Assembly: GCF_030766935.1 (NCBI RefSeq)
Contig: NZ_JASERL010000002.1
Span: forward strand, 992,001 to 1,056,000
DNA: 64,000 bases
DNA from: Streptomyces sp. KL109B
Lineage (GTDB): Bacteria; Actinomycetota; Actinomycetes; Streptomycetales; Streptomycetaceae
Direction of reading: 5' to 3'
Positions 54,336-62,144 of the stretch are shown piece by piece (the first letter of the stretch is position 1; each line of letters opens with the position of its first letter). Position numbers and translations under genes: made by a program. The notes under the pieces are model-generated. The model was given only the letters and a program-made list of their open reading frames with translations, was not told the DNA's origin and did no database searches.

Positions 54336-55564
54336 GCAACACCCGGATCCGGTACCTGCTGCTGCACGCCTACGGGCGCGGCGGCACCATCCGCACCGTC
54401 TTCAACCAGGCCAACTCCCTTGCCGCGGCGGGCTGGGACGTCGAGATCGTCAGCGCCGTGCGGCGCCGCGAGGCCCTGCAGTTCCCGCTGGACGAGCGGG
54501 TGCCGGTCACGACGGTCGTCGATCTACGGGAGAGCGCCGCCCCCGAGGCCGCGGAGCCGGGGCTCGGCGGCTGGTGGCGTGCGCGCCGGCGCGACAAGCT
54601 GGCCGCGTCTCCGGCCCGAGAGATCCCGCGCGGCGAGTTCGGCCACCGGTACTTCGACCGGCGCCTCGAACTGGCCCTCGGCGCGTACCTGCGCTCGCTC
54701 GCCGACGGCGTGCTCGTCACGACGCGGCCCGCCCTGAACTTCCTCGCCGCCACGCACGCCACGAGCGGCGTGGTGCGGGTGGCGCAGGAGCACATGAACC
54801 ACGGCACGCACCGCCCCGACGTGCAGCGCCGCATCGTCGAGACGTACGAGCGGTTCGAGGCGGTCGCCGTGCTGACGGAGCGGGACCGGGCCGAGTACGC
54901 GCGCCTGCTGCCCGCCGCGCGGGTCGTGCGCATCCCCAACGCGGTGCACTCCCTCGACCAGGTCCCGGCCAACCACGGCTCCAAGATCGTGGCCGCGGCC
55001 GGCAGGCTCTTCCCGCAGAAGGGCTTCGACCTGCTGATCCCCGCGTGGGCGAAGCTCGTGGAGGAGTTCCCCGACTGGCAGCTGCGGATCTACGGCAGCG
55101 GTGAGAAGAAGGCGCAGCTGCGTCGCCTGATCGAGGAACACCACCTCTACAACCACGTCCTCCTGATGGGCCACACCGACCGGCTCGACGACGAACTCGC
55201 CAAGTCCTCGCTGTACGTGCTGAGTTCACGCTTCGAGGGGCTGCCGATGGTGATGATCGAGGCGATGGCGCACGCGCTGCCCGTCGTCTCCTTCGACTGC
55301 CCGACCGGCCCCGCCGACGTGCTCACGCACGGCGTCGACGGGCTGCTCGTGCCGGAACAGGACCCCGACGCCCTCGCCGACGCGCTGGCCCGCCTGATGG
55401 GCGACCGCGAACTCCGTACGGAGATGGGTACGGCGGCGCTGCTCACGGCGGCGGCCTACGGGCCCGACGCGGTGCACCCGCGCTGGGAGGCCCTCTTCAC
55501 CGAACTGACCACCCCCGACGCCAAGCGGGCCGTGCGCGGCGCCGCGGAAGGACTGCACGTATGA
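54332..55564 (+). CDS. GT4-family glycosyltransferase
   Basis: A 410-residue GT-B enzyme. The N-terminal glycine-rich loop is 'HAYGRGGTIRTVFNQANSLAAAGWDVEIVS'. The donor domain contains 'IVAAAGRLFPQKGFDLLIPAWAKL' and the EX7E region in 'SRFEGLPMVMIEAMAHALPVVSFDCPTGPADVL'. It transfers sugar from an NDP donor, retaining configuration, and would build the glycan that the sulfotransferase modifies. ATG overlaps the preceding stop and its stop overlaps cysC. Confidence 0.92.
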   Translation: MSNTRIRYLLLHAYGRGGTIRTVFNQANSLAAAGWDVEIVSAVRRREALQFPLDERVPVTTVVDLRESAAPEAAEPGLGGWWRARRRDKLAASPAREIPRGEFGHRYFDRRLELALGAYLRSLADGVLVTTRPALNFLAATHATSGVVRVAQEHMNHGTHRPDVQRRIVETYERFEAVAVLTERDRAEYARLLPAARVVRIPNAVHSLDQVPANHGSKIVAAAGRLFPQKGFDLLIPAWAKLVEEFPDWQLRIYGSGEKKAQLRRLIEEHHLYNHVLLMGHTDRLDDELAKSSLYVLSSRFEGLPMVMIEAMAHALPVVSFDCPTGPADVLTHGVDGLLVPEQDPDALADALARLMGDRELRTEMGTAALLTAAAYGPDAVHPRWEALFTELTTPDAKRAVRGAAEGLHV

Positions 55565-56118
55565 CGACGGCCACGAAGGAACGCGCCCGCGGCGCAACGG
55601 TCTGGCTGACGGGGCTGCCAAGTTCCGGGAAAACGACCGTGGCGCGCGCCCTCGCCGGGCAGTTGCGCGCGGAGGGCCACCGCGTCGAGGTGCTCGACGG
55701 CGACGAGATCCGCCGCTTCCTCTCGGCGGGCCTCGGCTTCAGCCGCGCGGACCGCCACACGAACGTGCAGCGCATCGGCCTCGTCGCCGAGATCCTGGCG
55801 CGCAACGGCATCTTCGCCGTCGTGCCCGTCATCGCGCCGTACGCGGACAGCAGGGAGGCCGTGCGCAAGCGGCACGCCGCCAGTGACACCCCGTACATCG
55901 AGGTGCATGTCGCGACGCCGGTGGAGGTGTGCAGCGAGCGTGATGTGAAGGGTCTGTACGCGCGGCAGGCGGCGGGGCAGTTGAAGGGGCTGACCGGGGT
56001 CGACGATCCGTACGAGCCGCCGGTCGAGCCCGACCTGGCGCTGGAGACGCAGCACCAGACGCCGCCGCAGTCGGCGGGGTCGGTGCGGGCGGTGCTGGCG
56101 GCGAGGGGGCTGGTGTGA
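55561..56118 (+). CDS. cysC: adenylylsulfate (APS) kinase
   Basis: A 185-residue kinase with P-loop 'GLPSSGKTTVA' at residues 18-28, 'LDGDEIRRFLSAGLGFSRADRHTNVQRI' and 'YEPPVEPDLALET'. It phosphorylates APS to PAPS, the sulfate donor. It is coupled by 4-nt overlaps to the glycosyltransferase before it and to cysD after it. Confidence 0.95.
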   Translation: MTTATKERARGATVWLTGLPSSGKTTVARALAGQLRAEGHRVEVLDGDEIRRFLSAGLGFSRADRHTNVQRIGLVAEILARNGIFAVVPVIAPYADSREAVRKRHAASDTPYIEVHVATPVEVCSERDVKGLYARQAAGQLKGLTGVDDPYEPPVEPDLALETQHQTPPQSAGSVRAVLAARGLV

Positions 56119-57026
56119 GCGACTCGACGACGCAGACCATGAGCCACTTGGACACCCTCGAATCCGAGGCCGTGCACATCTTCCGTGAGGTGGCGGGCGA
56201 GTTCGAGCGGCCGGTGATCCTGTTCTCCGGCGGCAAGGACTCCATCGTGATGCTGCATCTGGCGCTGAAGGCGTTCGCGCCGGCGCCGGTGCCGTTCCCG
56301 CTCCTTCACGTCGACACAGGGCACAACTTCCCCGAGGTGATCGCCTACCGGGACCGTGTGGTCGCCGCACATGGGCTCAGCCTCCATGTGGCGTCCGTAC
56401 AGGACTACATCGACCGGGGTGTGCTCCGCGAACGCCCCGACGGGACCCGCAATCCGCTCCAGACGGTGCCGTTGACCGAGGCCATCCAGCACGAGCGTTT
56501 CGACGCCGTCTTCGGCGGCGGGCGGCGCGACGAGGAGAAGGCGCGGGCCAAGGAGCGGGTGTTCTCGCTGCGCGACGAGTTCTCGCAGTGGGACCCGCGG
56601 CGCCAGCGCCCCGAGCTGTGGCAGCTCTACAACGGCCGGCACGCGCCGGGCGAGCACGTCCGCGTGTTCCCGCTGTCCAACTGGACGGAACTGGACGTGT
56701 GGCAGTACATCGCGCGGGAGCGCGTCGAGCTGCCGGGCATCTACTTCGCCCACCAGCGGGAGGTGTTCGACCGCGGCGGCATGTGGCTGACGGCCGGGGC
56801 GTGGGGCGGCCCGAAGGACGGCGAACGGGTCGAGAAGCGGCAGGTCCGCTACCGCACCGTCGGCGACATGTCCTGCACCGGCGCCGTCGACTCCGACGCG
56901 GAGACCCTCGACCAGGTCATCGCGGAGATCGCGGCCTCCCGGCTCACCGAGCGCGGCGCCACCCGCGCCGACGACAGGCTTTCCGAGGCGGCCATGGAAG
57001 ACCGCAAGCGTGAAGGGTACTTCTAG
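56115..57026 (+). CDS. cysD: sulfate adenylyltransferase subunit 2
   Basis: A 303-residue PP-loop ATPase with 'SGGKDSIVMLHLA' near residue 37, 'GHNFPEVIAYRD', 'GGRRDEEKARAKERVFSLRDEF' and the family's C-terminal 'KREGYF'. With CysN it makes APS from sulfate and ATP. GTG overlaps the cysC stop. No cysH (PAPS/APS reductase) is near, unlike assimilation operons. Confidence 0.96.
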   Translation: MSDSTTQTMSHLDTLESEAVHIFREVAGEFERPVILFSGGKDSIVMLHLALKAFAPAPVPFPLLHVDTGHNFPEVIAYRDRVVAAHGLSLHVASVQDYIDRGVLRERPDGTRNPLQTVPLTEAIQHERFDAVFGGGRRDEEKARAKERVFSLRDEFSQWDPRRQRPELWQLYNGRHAPGEHVRVFPLSNWTELDVWQYIARERVELPGIYFAHQREVFDRGGMWLTAGAWGGPKDGERVEKRQVRYRTVGDMSCTGAVDSDAETLDQVIAEIAASRLTERGATRADDRLSEAAMEDRKREGYF

Positions 57027-57028
57027 AG

Positions 57029-58300
57029 ATGTCTGCTCCTGCTGAGACCGTTGAGGCCGGTACGTTGCGTCTGGCCACCGCCGGATCCGTCGACGACGGC
57101 AAGTCCACGCTCGTGGGCCGCCTTCTGCACGACTCCAAGTCGGTCCTCGCCGACCAGCTGGAGTCGATCTCCCGCACCGGCACGCCCGATCTGGCGCTGC
57201 TCACGGACGGCCTGCGCGCCGAACGCGAGCAGGGCATCACCATCGACGTCGCCTACCGCTACTTCGCGACCCCGCGCCGCCGCTTCATCCTCGCGGACAC
57301 GCCGGGGCATGTGCAGTACACGCGGAACATGGTGACCGGCGCGTCCACCGCCGACCTCGCCGTGGTCCTCGTCGACGCCAGGAACGGGGTCGTCGAGCAG
57401 ACCCGGCGGCATGCGGCGATCGCGGCGATGCTGCGGGTGCCGCGGGTTGTTCTGGCGGTGAACAAGATGGACCTCGTCGGGTACGAGGAGGCGGTGTTCG
57501 CGCGGATCAAGGGTGAATTCGCGGCGCACGCGGGCGAGTTGGGGATTCCGGAGCACCACATCACCGCGATTCCGATCTCGGCGCTCGCGGGCGACAACGT
57601 CGTGGAGCCGTCCGCCCGCATGGGCTGGTACGGCGGCCCGACCGTCCTGGAGCACCTGGAATCGGTCCCGGTGACGGGCGAATCGCCGTCGGCTCCCGCG
57701 CGGTTCCCGGTGCAGTACGTCATTCGGCACGGTGAATTCCGGTACTACGCGGGCCAGTTGGTGTCGGGTGCGCTGCGGGTCGGCGACGCCGTGACCGTGC
57801 ATCCTTCGGGGCGTACGTCGACGATCGCGGCGCTTGATGTGCTGGGCACGCGGGTCGAGGAGGCGCACGCCGGGGCCTCGATCACGGTGCGGCTCGCCGA
57901 TGAACTCGACGTGGCGCGCGGTGACGTGATCGCGCCGTCGGGCGGGCGGGGGCCGACGGTGACGCGGGATGTGCGGGGGGCGGTGTGCCATTTGGCGGAC
58001 CGGGTGTTGCGGGTGGGTGAGCGAGTGTTGGTGCGGCATGGCACGCGGACGGTGCGTGGTGTCGTCAAGTCCCTTGGCGGGGCCGGGGAGTTGGCGGTGA
58101 ATGACTTGGGCGTGGTGGTGCTGCGCACGGCTGAGCCGTTGCCGCTTGACGGGTATGCCGAGGTACGGCGGACCGGGGCGTTTCTGTTGGTCGACCCGGC
58201 GGATGGGATGACGTTGACCGCGGGGATGGCCGAAACGGTGTCGACGTCGCGAGGCTCCGCCCCGGACCCCGCGGGCTCTCGTTCGAAAGGCGGGGCTTGA
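57029..58300 (+). CDS. cysN: sulfate adenylyltransferase subunit 1 (GTPase)
   Basis: A 423-residue elongation-factor-like GTPase with G1 'GSVDDGKSTL' near residue 15, 'DVAYRYF', G3 'DTPGH', and G4 'NKMD'. EF-Tu-like domains 2 and 3 follow. GTP hydrolysis drives APS formation by CysD. It lacks the fused CysC domain of CysNC proteins, in accord with a separate cysC gene here. It is the last gene of the operon and converges on the monooxygenase fusion gene. Confidence 0.96.
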   Translation: MSAPAETVEAGTLRLATAGSVDDGKSTLVGRLLHDSKSVLADQLESISRTGTPDLALLTDGLRAEREQGITIDVAYRYFATPRRRFILADTPGHVQYTRNMVTGASTADLAVVLVDARNGVVEQTRRHAAIAAMLRVPRVVLAVNKMDLVGYEEAVFARIKGEFAAHAGELGIPEHHITAIPISALAGDNVVEPSARMGWYGGPTVLEHLESVPVTGESPSAPARFPVQYVIRHGEFRYYAGQLVSGALRVGDAVTVHPSGRTSTIAALDVLGTRVEEAHAGASITVRLADELDVARGDVIAPSGGRGPTVTRDVRGAVCHLADRVLRVGERVLVRHGTRTVRGVVKSLGGAGELAVNDLGVVVLRTAEPLPLDGYAEVRRTGAFLLVDPADGMTLTAGMAETVSTSRGSAPDPAGSRSKGGA

Positions 58301-58325
58301 AGGCGGGGCTTAAAAGACACCCGGT

Positions 58326-60611
58326 TCACCCGGGGAGCACGAGCCTCGGTTTTGGGGCGTCCAGGCGGCCTGTTTGGGGGCGGCGGCTGCCGGCGGCGTA
58401 CTGCTGGGGCCAGGTGACGGCCGGGCCCGTGTAGCCCTGTTCGGCTGCGGCGTGGAGCGTCCAGTTGGGGTCGTACAGGTGGGGGCGGGCCAGGGCGCAC
58501 AGGTCGGTGCGGCCCGCGAGGACGAGGGAGTTGACGTCGTCCCACGACGAGATCGCGCCGACCGCGATGACCGGGATCCCGGCCTCCGCCCGGATCCGGT
58601 CCGCGTACGGGACCTGGTAGGAGCGGCCGAACGCGGGGCGTTCCTCGGAGACCACCTGGCCCGTGGACACGTCGATCGCGGCGGCGCCGTGCGCGGCGAA
58701 GGCGCGGGCGATCGCCACGGCCTCGTCGCCGCTCGTGCCGCCCTCCGCCCAGTCCGTGGCGGAGATGCGGACCGTCATCGGCCGGTCGTCCGGCCACACG
58801 TCGCGTACCGCGTCGAAGACCTCAAGGGGGAACTTGAGGCGGGCCTCCAGCGAACCCCCGTAGGCGTCCGTGCGGCGGTTCGTGAGGGGGGAGAGGAAGC
58901 CGGAGAGGAGGTAGCCGTGGGCGCAGTGCAGTTCCAGCAGGTCGAATCCGGAGCGTGCCGCCCGCCAGGCCGCTGAGGTGAACTGTTCGCGTACGTCGGT
59001 GAGTTCGGCGGTCGACAGCTCGCGCGGGAGTTGACTGTCGGGGCGGTAGCGGAGTGCCGACGGCGCGACCAGCGGCCAGTTGTCCTCCGGCCGCGGCAGC
59101 GGTTCGTCCATGCCCTCCCACATCAGGCGCGTGGAACCCTTGCGGCCCGAGTGGCCGAGTTGGACGCCGATCGCCGTTCCGGGGGCCTGCGTGTGGACGA
59201 ATTCCGTCACTCGCCGCCAGGCGACTGCCTGTTCCGGCGTGTAAAGGCCCGCACACCCCGGCGTAATGCGGCCCTCCGGGCTCACGCACACCATTTCCGT
59301 CATGACGAGGCCGGCGCCGCCGAGGGCCCGCGCCCCGAGGTGGACGAGGTGGAAGTCGCCGGGAACCCCGTCCACCGCCGAGTACATGTCCATCGGTGAC
59401 ACCACGACGCGGTTGCGCAGCTCAAGACCGCCCAGCCGGTACGGCGTGAACATCGGGGGCGTACCCTCCGGGCAGCCGAACTCCCGCTCCACCGCCTCCG
59501 TGAAGCCCGCGTCCCGCATCCGCAGGTTGTCGTGCGTCACCCGGCGCGAGCGCGTGAGCAGGTTGAAGGCGAACTGGAGTGGCGGCTGGTCGAGGTAGCG
59601 GTCCAGTTCCTCGAACCACTCCAGGCTCGCCCGCGCCGCGCGCTGCGTCGACGCCACGACGGGCCTGCGCTCCTCCTCGTACGCGCTCAATGCCGCCCCG
59701 ATCGTGGGCTGTTCGGTGAGACAGGCCGCCAGGGCCAGCGCGTCCTCGACCGCCAGCTTCGTACCGGAGCCGATGGAGAAGTGCGCGGTGTGCGCGGCGT
59801 CGCCGATGAGCACGCAATTGCCGTGCGACCAGCGGTCGTTGACGACAGTGCGGAAGGTGAGCCAGGAGGAGTTGTTGGCCTTCAGGGGGCTTCCGCCCAG
59901 TGCGTTCTTGAAGATCTTCGCGCAGGTGTCGATCGAGTCGCGGACGTCCGTGTCCGCGAAACCGGCCGCCCGCCACACCTCCTCGCGCATCTCGACGATG
60001 ACCGTCGACTCGCCCTCGCTGAACGGGTATCCGTGCAGTTGCATCACGCCGTGCTCCGTCTCCGCGATGTCGAAGCGGAAGGCGTCGAAGGCGAAGTCGG
60101 CGGCGAGCCAGATGTAGCGGTTGCGGTGCTCCTCGATGTGCGGGCGGAACGCGTCGGCGTAGGTGTCGCGGGTCTTGCTGTGCACTCCGTCGGCCGCGAT
60201 CACCAGGTCGTACTCCGCGCGCAGCCGGGCCACGTCCGGTGCCTCCTCCTGGAAGCGCAGGTCCACGCCGAGCCCGCGGCAGCGGCCGTGCAGGACGTCG
60301 AGGAGACGGCGGCGGCCGAGTGCCGCGAAGCCGTGGCCCGTCGAGGTGTGGCGGCGGCCCCGGTGCGCGATGTCGATGTCGTCCCAGCGCACGAACTCGT
60401 CCTGGAGCGCGCTGTAGACCACCGGGTCGGCGTGCTCGATGCCGCCGAGGGTCTCGTCGGACAGGACGACGCCGAAGCCGAACGTGTCGTACGGGGCGTT
60501 CCGCTCCCAGACCGTGATCTCCCGCTCCGGGTCGAGGCGCTTGAGGAGCGCGGCGGCGTACAGGCCGCCGGGGCCGCCGCCGACGACGGCGATCTTCCGG
60601 GCCCTGACCAT
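58326..60611 (-). CDS. bifunctional aryl-CoA monooxygenase / Old Yellow Enzyme-type reductase
   Basis: A 761-residue fusion. Residues 1-about 370 form a class A FAD monooxygenase ('IAVVGGGPGGLYAAALLKRL' at 7-26; 'GDAAHTAHFSIGSGTKLAVEDALALA' near 270). Residues about 390-761 form an FMN-binding OYE/2,4-dienoyl-CoA-reductase-like barrel ('NRVVVSPMDMYSA', 'LHCAHGYLLSGFLSPLTNRRTDAYGGSLEAR'). This matches 2-aminobenzoyl-CoA monooxygenase/reductase and salicylyl-CoA 5-hydroxylase/oxidoreductase. With the 2-aminobenzoate-CoA-ligase-like gene at 50.4 kb, the first reading is favoured. ATG 60611 is taken; the same frame stays open far upstream without coding support. It lies 2 bp after the enoyl-CoA hydratase gene. 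Confidence 0.92.
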   Translation of the reverse strand: MVRARKIAVVGGGPGGLYAAALLKRLDPEREITVWERNAPYDTFGFGVVLSDETLGGIEHADPVVYSALQDEFVRWDDIDIAHRGRRHTSTGHGFAALGRRRLLDVLHGRCRGLGVDLRFQEEAPDVARLRAEYDLVIAADGVHSKTRDTYADAFRPHIEEHRNRYIWLAADFAFDAFRFDIAETEHGVMQLHGYPFSEGESTVIVEMREEVWRAAGFADTDVRDSIDTCAKIFKNALGGSPLKANNSSWLTFRTVVNDRWSHGNCVLIGDAAHTAHFSIGSGTKLAVEDALALAACLTEQPTIGAALSAYEEERRPVVASTQRAARASLEWFEELDRYLDQPPLQFAFNLLTRSRRVTHDNLRMRDAGFTEAVEREFGCPEGTPPMFTPYRLGGLELRNRVVVSPMDMYSAVDGVPGDFHLVHLGARALGGAGLVMTEMVCVSPEGRITPGCAGLYTPEQAVAWRRVTEFVHTQAPGTAIGVQLGHSGRKGSTRLMWEGMDEPLPRPEDNWPLVAPSALRYRPDSQLPRELSTAELTDVREQFTSAAWRAARSGFDLLELHCAHGYLLSGFLSPLTNRRTDAYGGSLEARLKFPLEVFDAVRDVWPDDRPMTVRISATDWAEGGTSGDEAVAIARAFAAHGAAAIDVSTGQVVSEERPAFGRSYQVPYADRIRAEAGIPVIAVGAISSWDDVNSLVLAGRTDLCALARPHLYDPNWTLHAAAEQGYTGPAVTWPQQYAAGSRRPQTGRLDAPKPRLVLPG

Positions 60612-60613
60612 GG

Positions 60614-61444
60614 TCACCTCCCCTGCCACTTCGGCGGGCGCTTGTCGGTGAACGCGGCGTGGAACTCGGCGTAGTCCTCGCCGTGCATGAGGAGTGCCTG
60701 GGTGGCCGCGTCCATTTCGATGGCCGCGGACATCGGCATGTCCAGTTCCGCCGTGAGCAGCGCCTTCGTCTGGGCGTAGGCGAGCGCCGGGCCTTCGGCG
60801 AGGCGGTGGGCGAGGGCGAGCGCCGCCTCGTCGGCCCTGCCGTCGTCGGTCAGCTCGCTGAGCAGGCCGATGCGCTCGGCCTCCGGTGCGCGCACCGGTT
60901 CGCCGAGCATGAGGAGGCGGGTGGCGTGGCCGAGGCCGACGACGCGGGGCAGCAGATAGGCCGCGCCCATGTCGCCGCCGGACAGGCCGACCTTCGTGAA
61001 CAGGAACGCGAAGCGGGCGCTCGGGTCGGCGATCCGGAAGTCGGCGGCGAGGGCGAGGACCGCGCCCGCCCCTGCCGCGACCCCGTGCACGGCGGCGATC
61101 ACCGGGAACGGGGCCTCGCGCACGGCCCGTACGACCTGCCCGGTCATCCGGTTGAAGTCGAGGATCTGCGCGGTGTCCATGGCGAGGGTGGCGCCGATGA
61201 TGTCGTCGACGTCGCCGCCGGAGCAGAAGCCGCGGCCCTCGCCGGCGAGGACGAGCGCGCGGACCGTCTTCTCGCGGGACAGCTCGGCGAGGAGGTCGCG
61301 CAGGTCGGCGTAGGCGCCGAAGGTGAGCGCGTTGAGTTTCTCGGGGCGGGCGAGGGTGACCGTGGCGACGCCGTGCTCGTCCACGGCGTACGTCAGGTGG
61401 TGCCAGGAGTCGGTGCGGGCGGCGGAACCGGTGAAGGGGCTCAT
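60614..61444 (-). CDS. enoyl-CoA hydratase/isomerase family protein
   Basis: A 276-residue crotonase-fold protein. 'ARPEKLNAL', oxyanion-hole glycines in 'GEGRGFCSGGDVDDI' and 'VHGVAAGAGAVLALAADFRIA', and 'FTKVGLSGGDMGAAYLLPRVVG' are clear. ATG 61444 is preferred because GGAGG precedes it; the ATG at 61459 has no good site. It would hydrate or isomerise the ring-reduced CoA thioester made by the downstream-encoded monooxygenase/reductase. Confidence 0.93.
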   Translation of the reverse strand: MSPFTGSAARTDSWHHLTYAVDEHGVATVTLARPEKLNALTFGAYADLRDLLAELSREKTVRALVLAGEGRGFCSGGDVDDIIGATLAMDTAQILDFNRMTGQVVRAVREAPFPVIAAVHGVAAGAGAVLALAADFRIADPSARFAFLFTKVGLSGGDMGAAYLLPRVVGLGHATRLLMLGEPVRAPEAERIGLLSELTDDGRADEAALALAHRLAEGPALAYAQTKALLTAELDMPMSAAIEMDAATQALLMHGEDYAEFHAAFTDKRPPKWQGR

Positions 61445-61497
61445 GCGGGCCTCCGGCATACGTGACGGCTCGACCCGTCGAAGGTATCACCGACTTG

Positions 61498-61509
61498 TGA
61501 CTGTCGTCA
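61498..61509. promoter_or_regulatory. 12-bp motif shared with the CoA-ligase promoter
   Basis: TGACTGTCGTCA, identical to 50350-50361. It lies 54 bp upstream of the enoyl-CoA hydratase start. The sequence is a TGAC-N4-GTCA imperfect palindrome and so can work in either orientation. It is a candidate PaaX operator. Confidence 0.6.
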
Positions 61510-61546
61510 TGAGTGCGCGATAGAGCGGGGGTGGCGGAAGGCGGCA

Positions 61547-61598
61547 GGCGAAAAGAGGCCGGACGTCCCGACCTGCACCGACAGGAGCCTCTTTCGCC
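61547..61598. terminator. inverted repeat between the hydratase and GHKL genes
   Basis: GGCGAAAAGAGGC and GCCTCTTTCGCC pair over 12 bp with one bulged A, around a 27-nt loop. It lies between two divergently transcribed genes, so it is not an ordinary terminator for either; it may be an operator or the trace of a lost element. Confidence 0.4.
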
Positions 61599-61688
61599 CC
61601 ACGCCGTACCATTCATAAGGTTGAACGCAGGACAGTCCCCCTTGAGCCCGTTGACACCCATGAGCCCGTTGACCCCCAGGACTCCGCA

Positions 61689-62144
61689 GTGACCCCCTTC
61701 TCCGGTCCCCCCACGCCCACGTCGTGGCGCATCGCCCTGCCGCACACGGCCGCGGCCGTGCCGGTGGCGCGCGCCCTCGTGCGGACCGCGCTGTCCGAGA
61801 TCGACTCACCGGGGGCGGACACGGACACGGCGGAGCTGCTCACGGCGGAGCTGGTGGCGAACGCGGTGGAGCACACCGCGGGGGACGCGCCGATCGAGCT
61901 GGTCGTGGAGCTGCTCGACTCGGGCTGTCAGGTCGAGGTGCACGACGCGGACCCGGCGCCGCCGACCGAGCTCACCAACCCGGAGGACCCCGGGGCGCCC
62001 GACCCCTGGCAGGAGCACGGCCGCGGCCTGCTCCTCATCCGCACGCTCAGCTCTTCGTGCGGGCACCGCCCCACCGATTCCGGCAAGGCGGTGTGGTTCA
62101 CGCTTCCGGCTACGGTGCCTGCGCCGCGTCCGGCTTCGGAGTAG
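61689..62144 (+). CDS. GHKL ATP-binding protein (RsbW-like anti-sigma/regulator)
   Basis: A 151-residue HATPase_c protein with the N box 'LLTAELVANAVEHT' near residue 51, the G1-like 'VEVHDADP', and 'HGRGLLLIRTLSSSCGHRPT' near residue 110. Small stand-alone proteins of this kind are very numerous in Streptomyces and act in anti-sigma or partner-switching control. GTG start. Two copies of a GAGCCCGTTGAC element lie within 50 bp upstream. The 3' end overlaps the convergent permease gene by 35 bp. Confidence 0.88.
   Translation: MTPFSGPPTPTSWRIALPHTAAAVPVARALVRTALSEIDSPGADTDTAELLTAELVANAVEHTAGDAPIELVVELLDSGCQVEVHDADPAPPTELTNPEDPGAPDPWQEHGRGLLLIRTLSSSCGHRPTDSGKAVWFTLPATVPAPRPASE

Noticed and set aside
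55561..58300. Treating cysC-cysD-cysN as a cysteine assimilation operon
   Set aside because: No cysH, sulfite reductase or sulfate transporter gene is adjacent, and the genes are coupled to a sulfotransferase and glycosyltransferase.
60612..61745. Upstream extension of the monooxygenase fusion frame to 61745
   Set aside because: It overlaps the enoyl-CoA hydratase gene in another frame. The real protein starts at 60611 with the flavin-binding strand.
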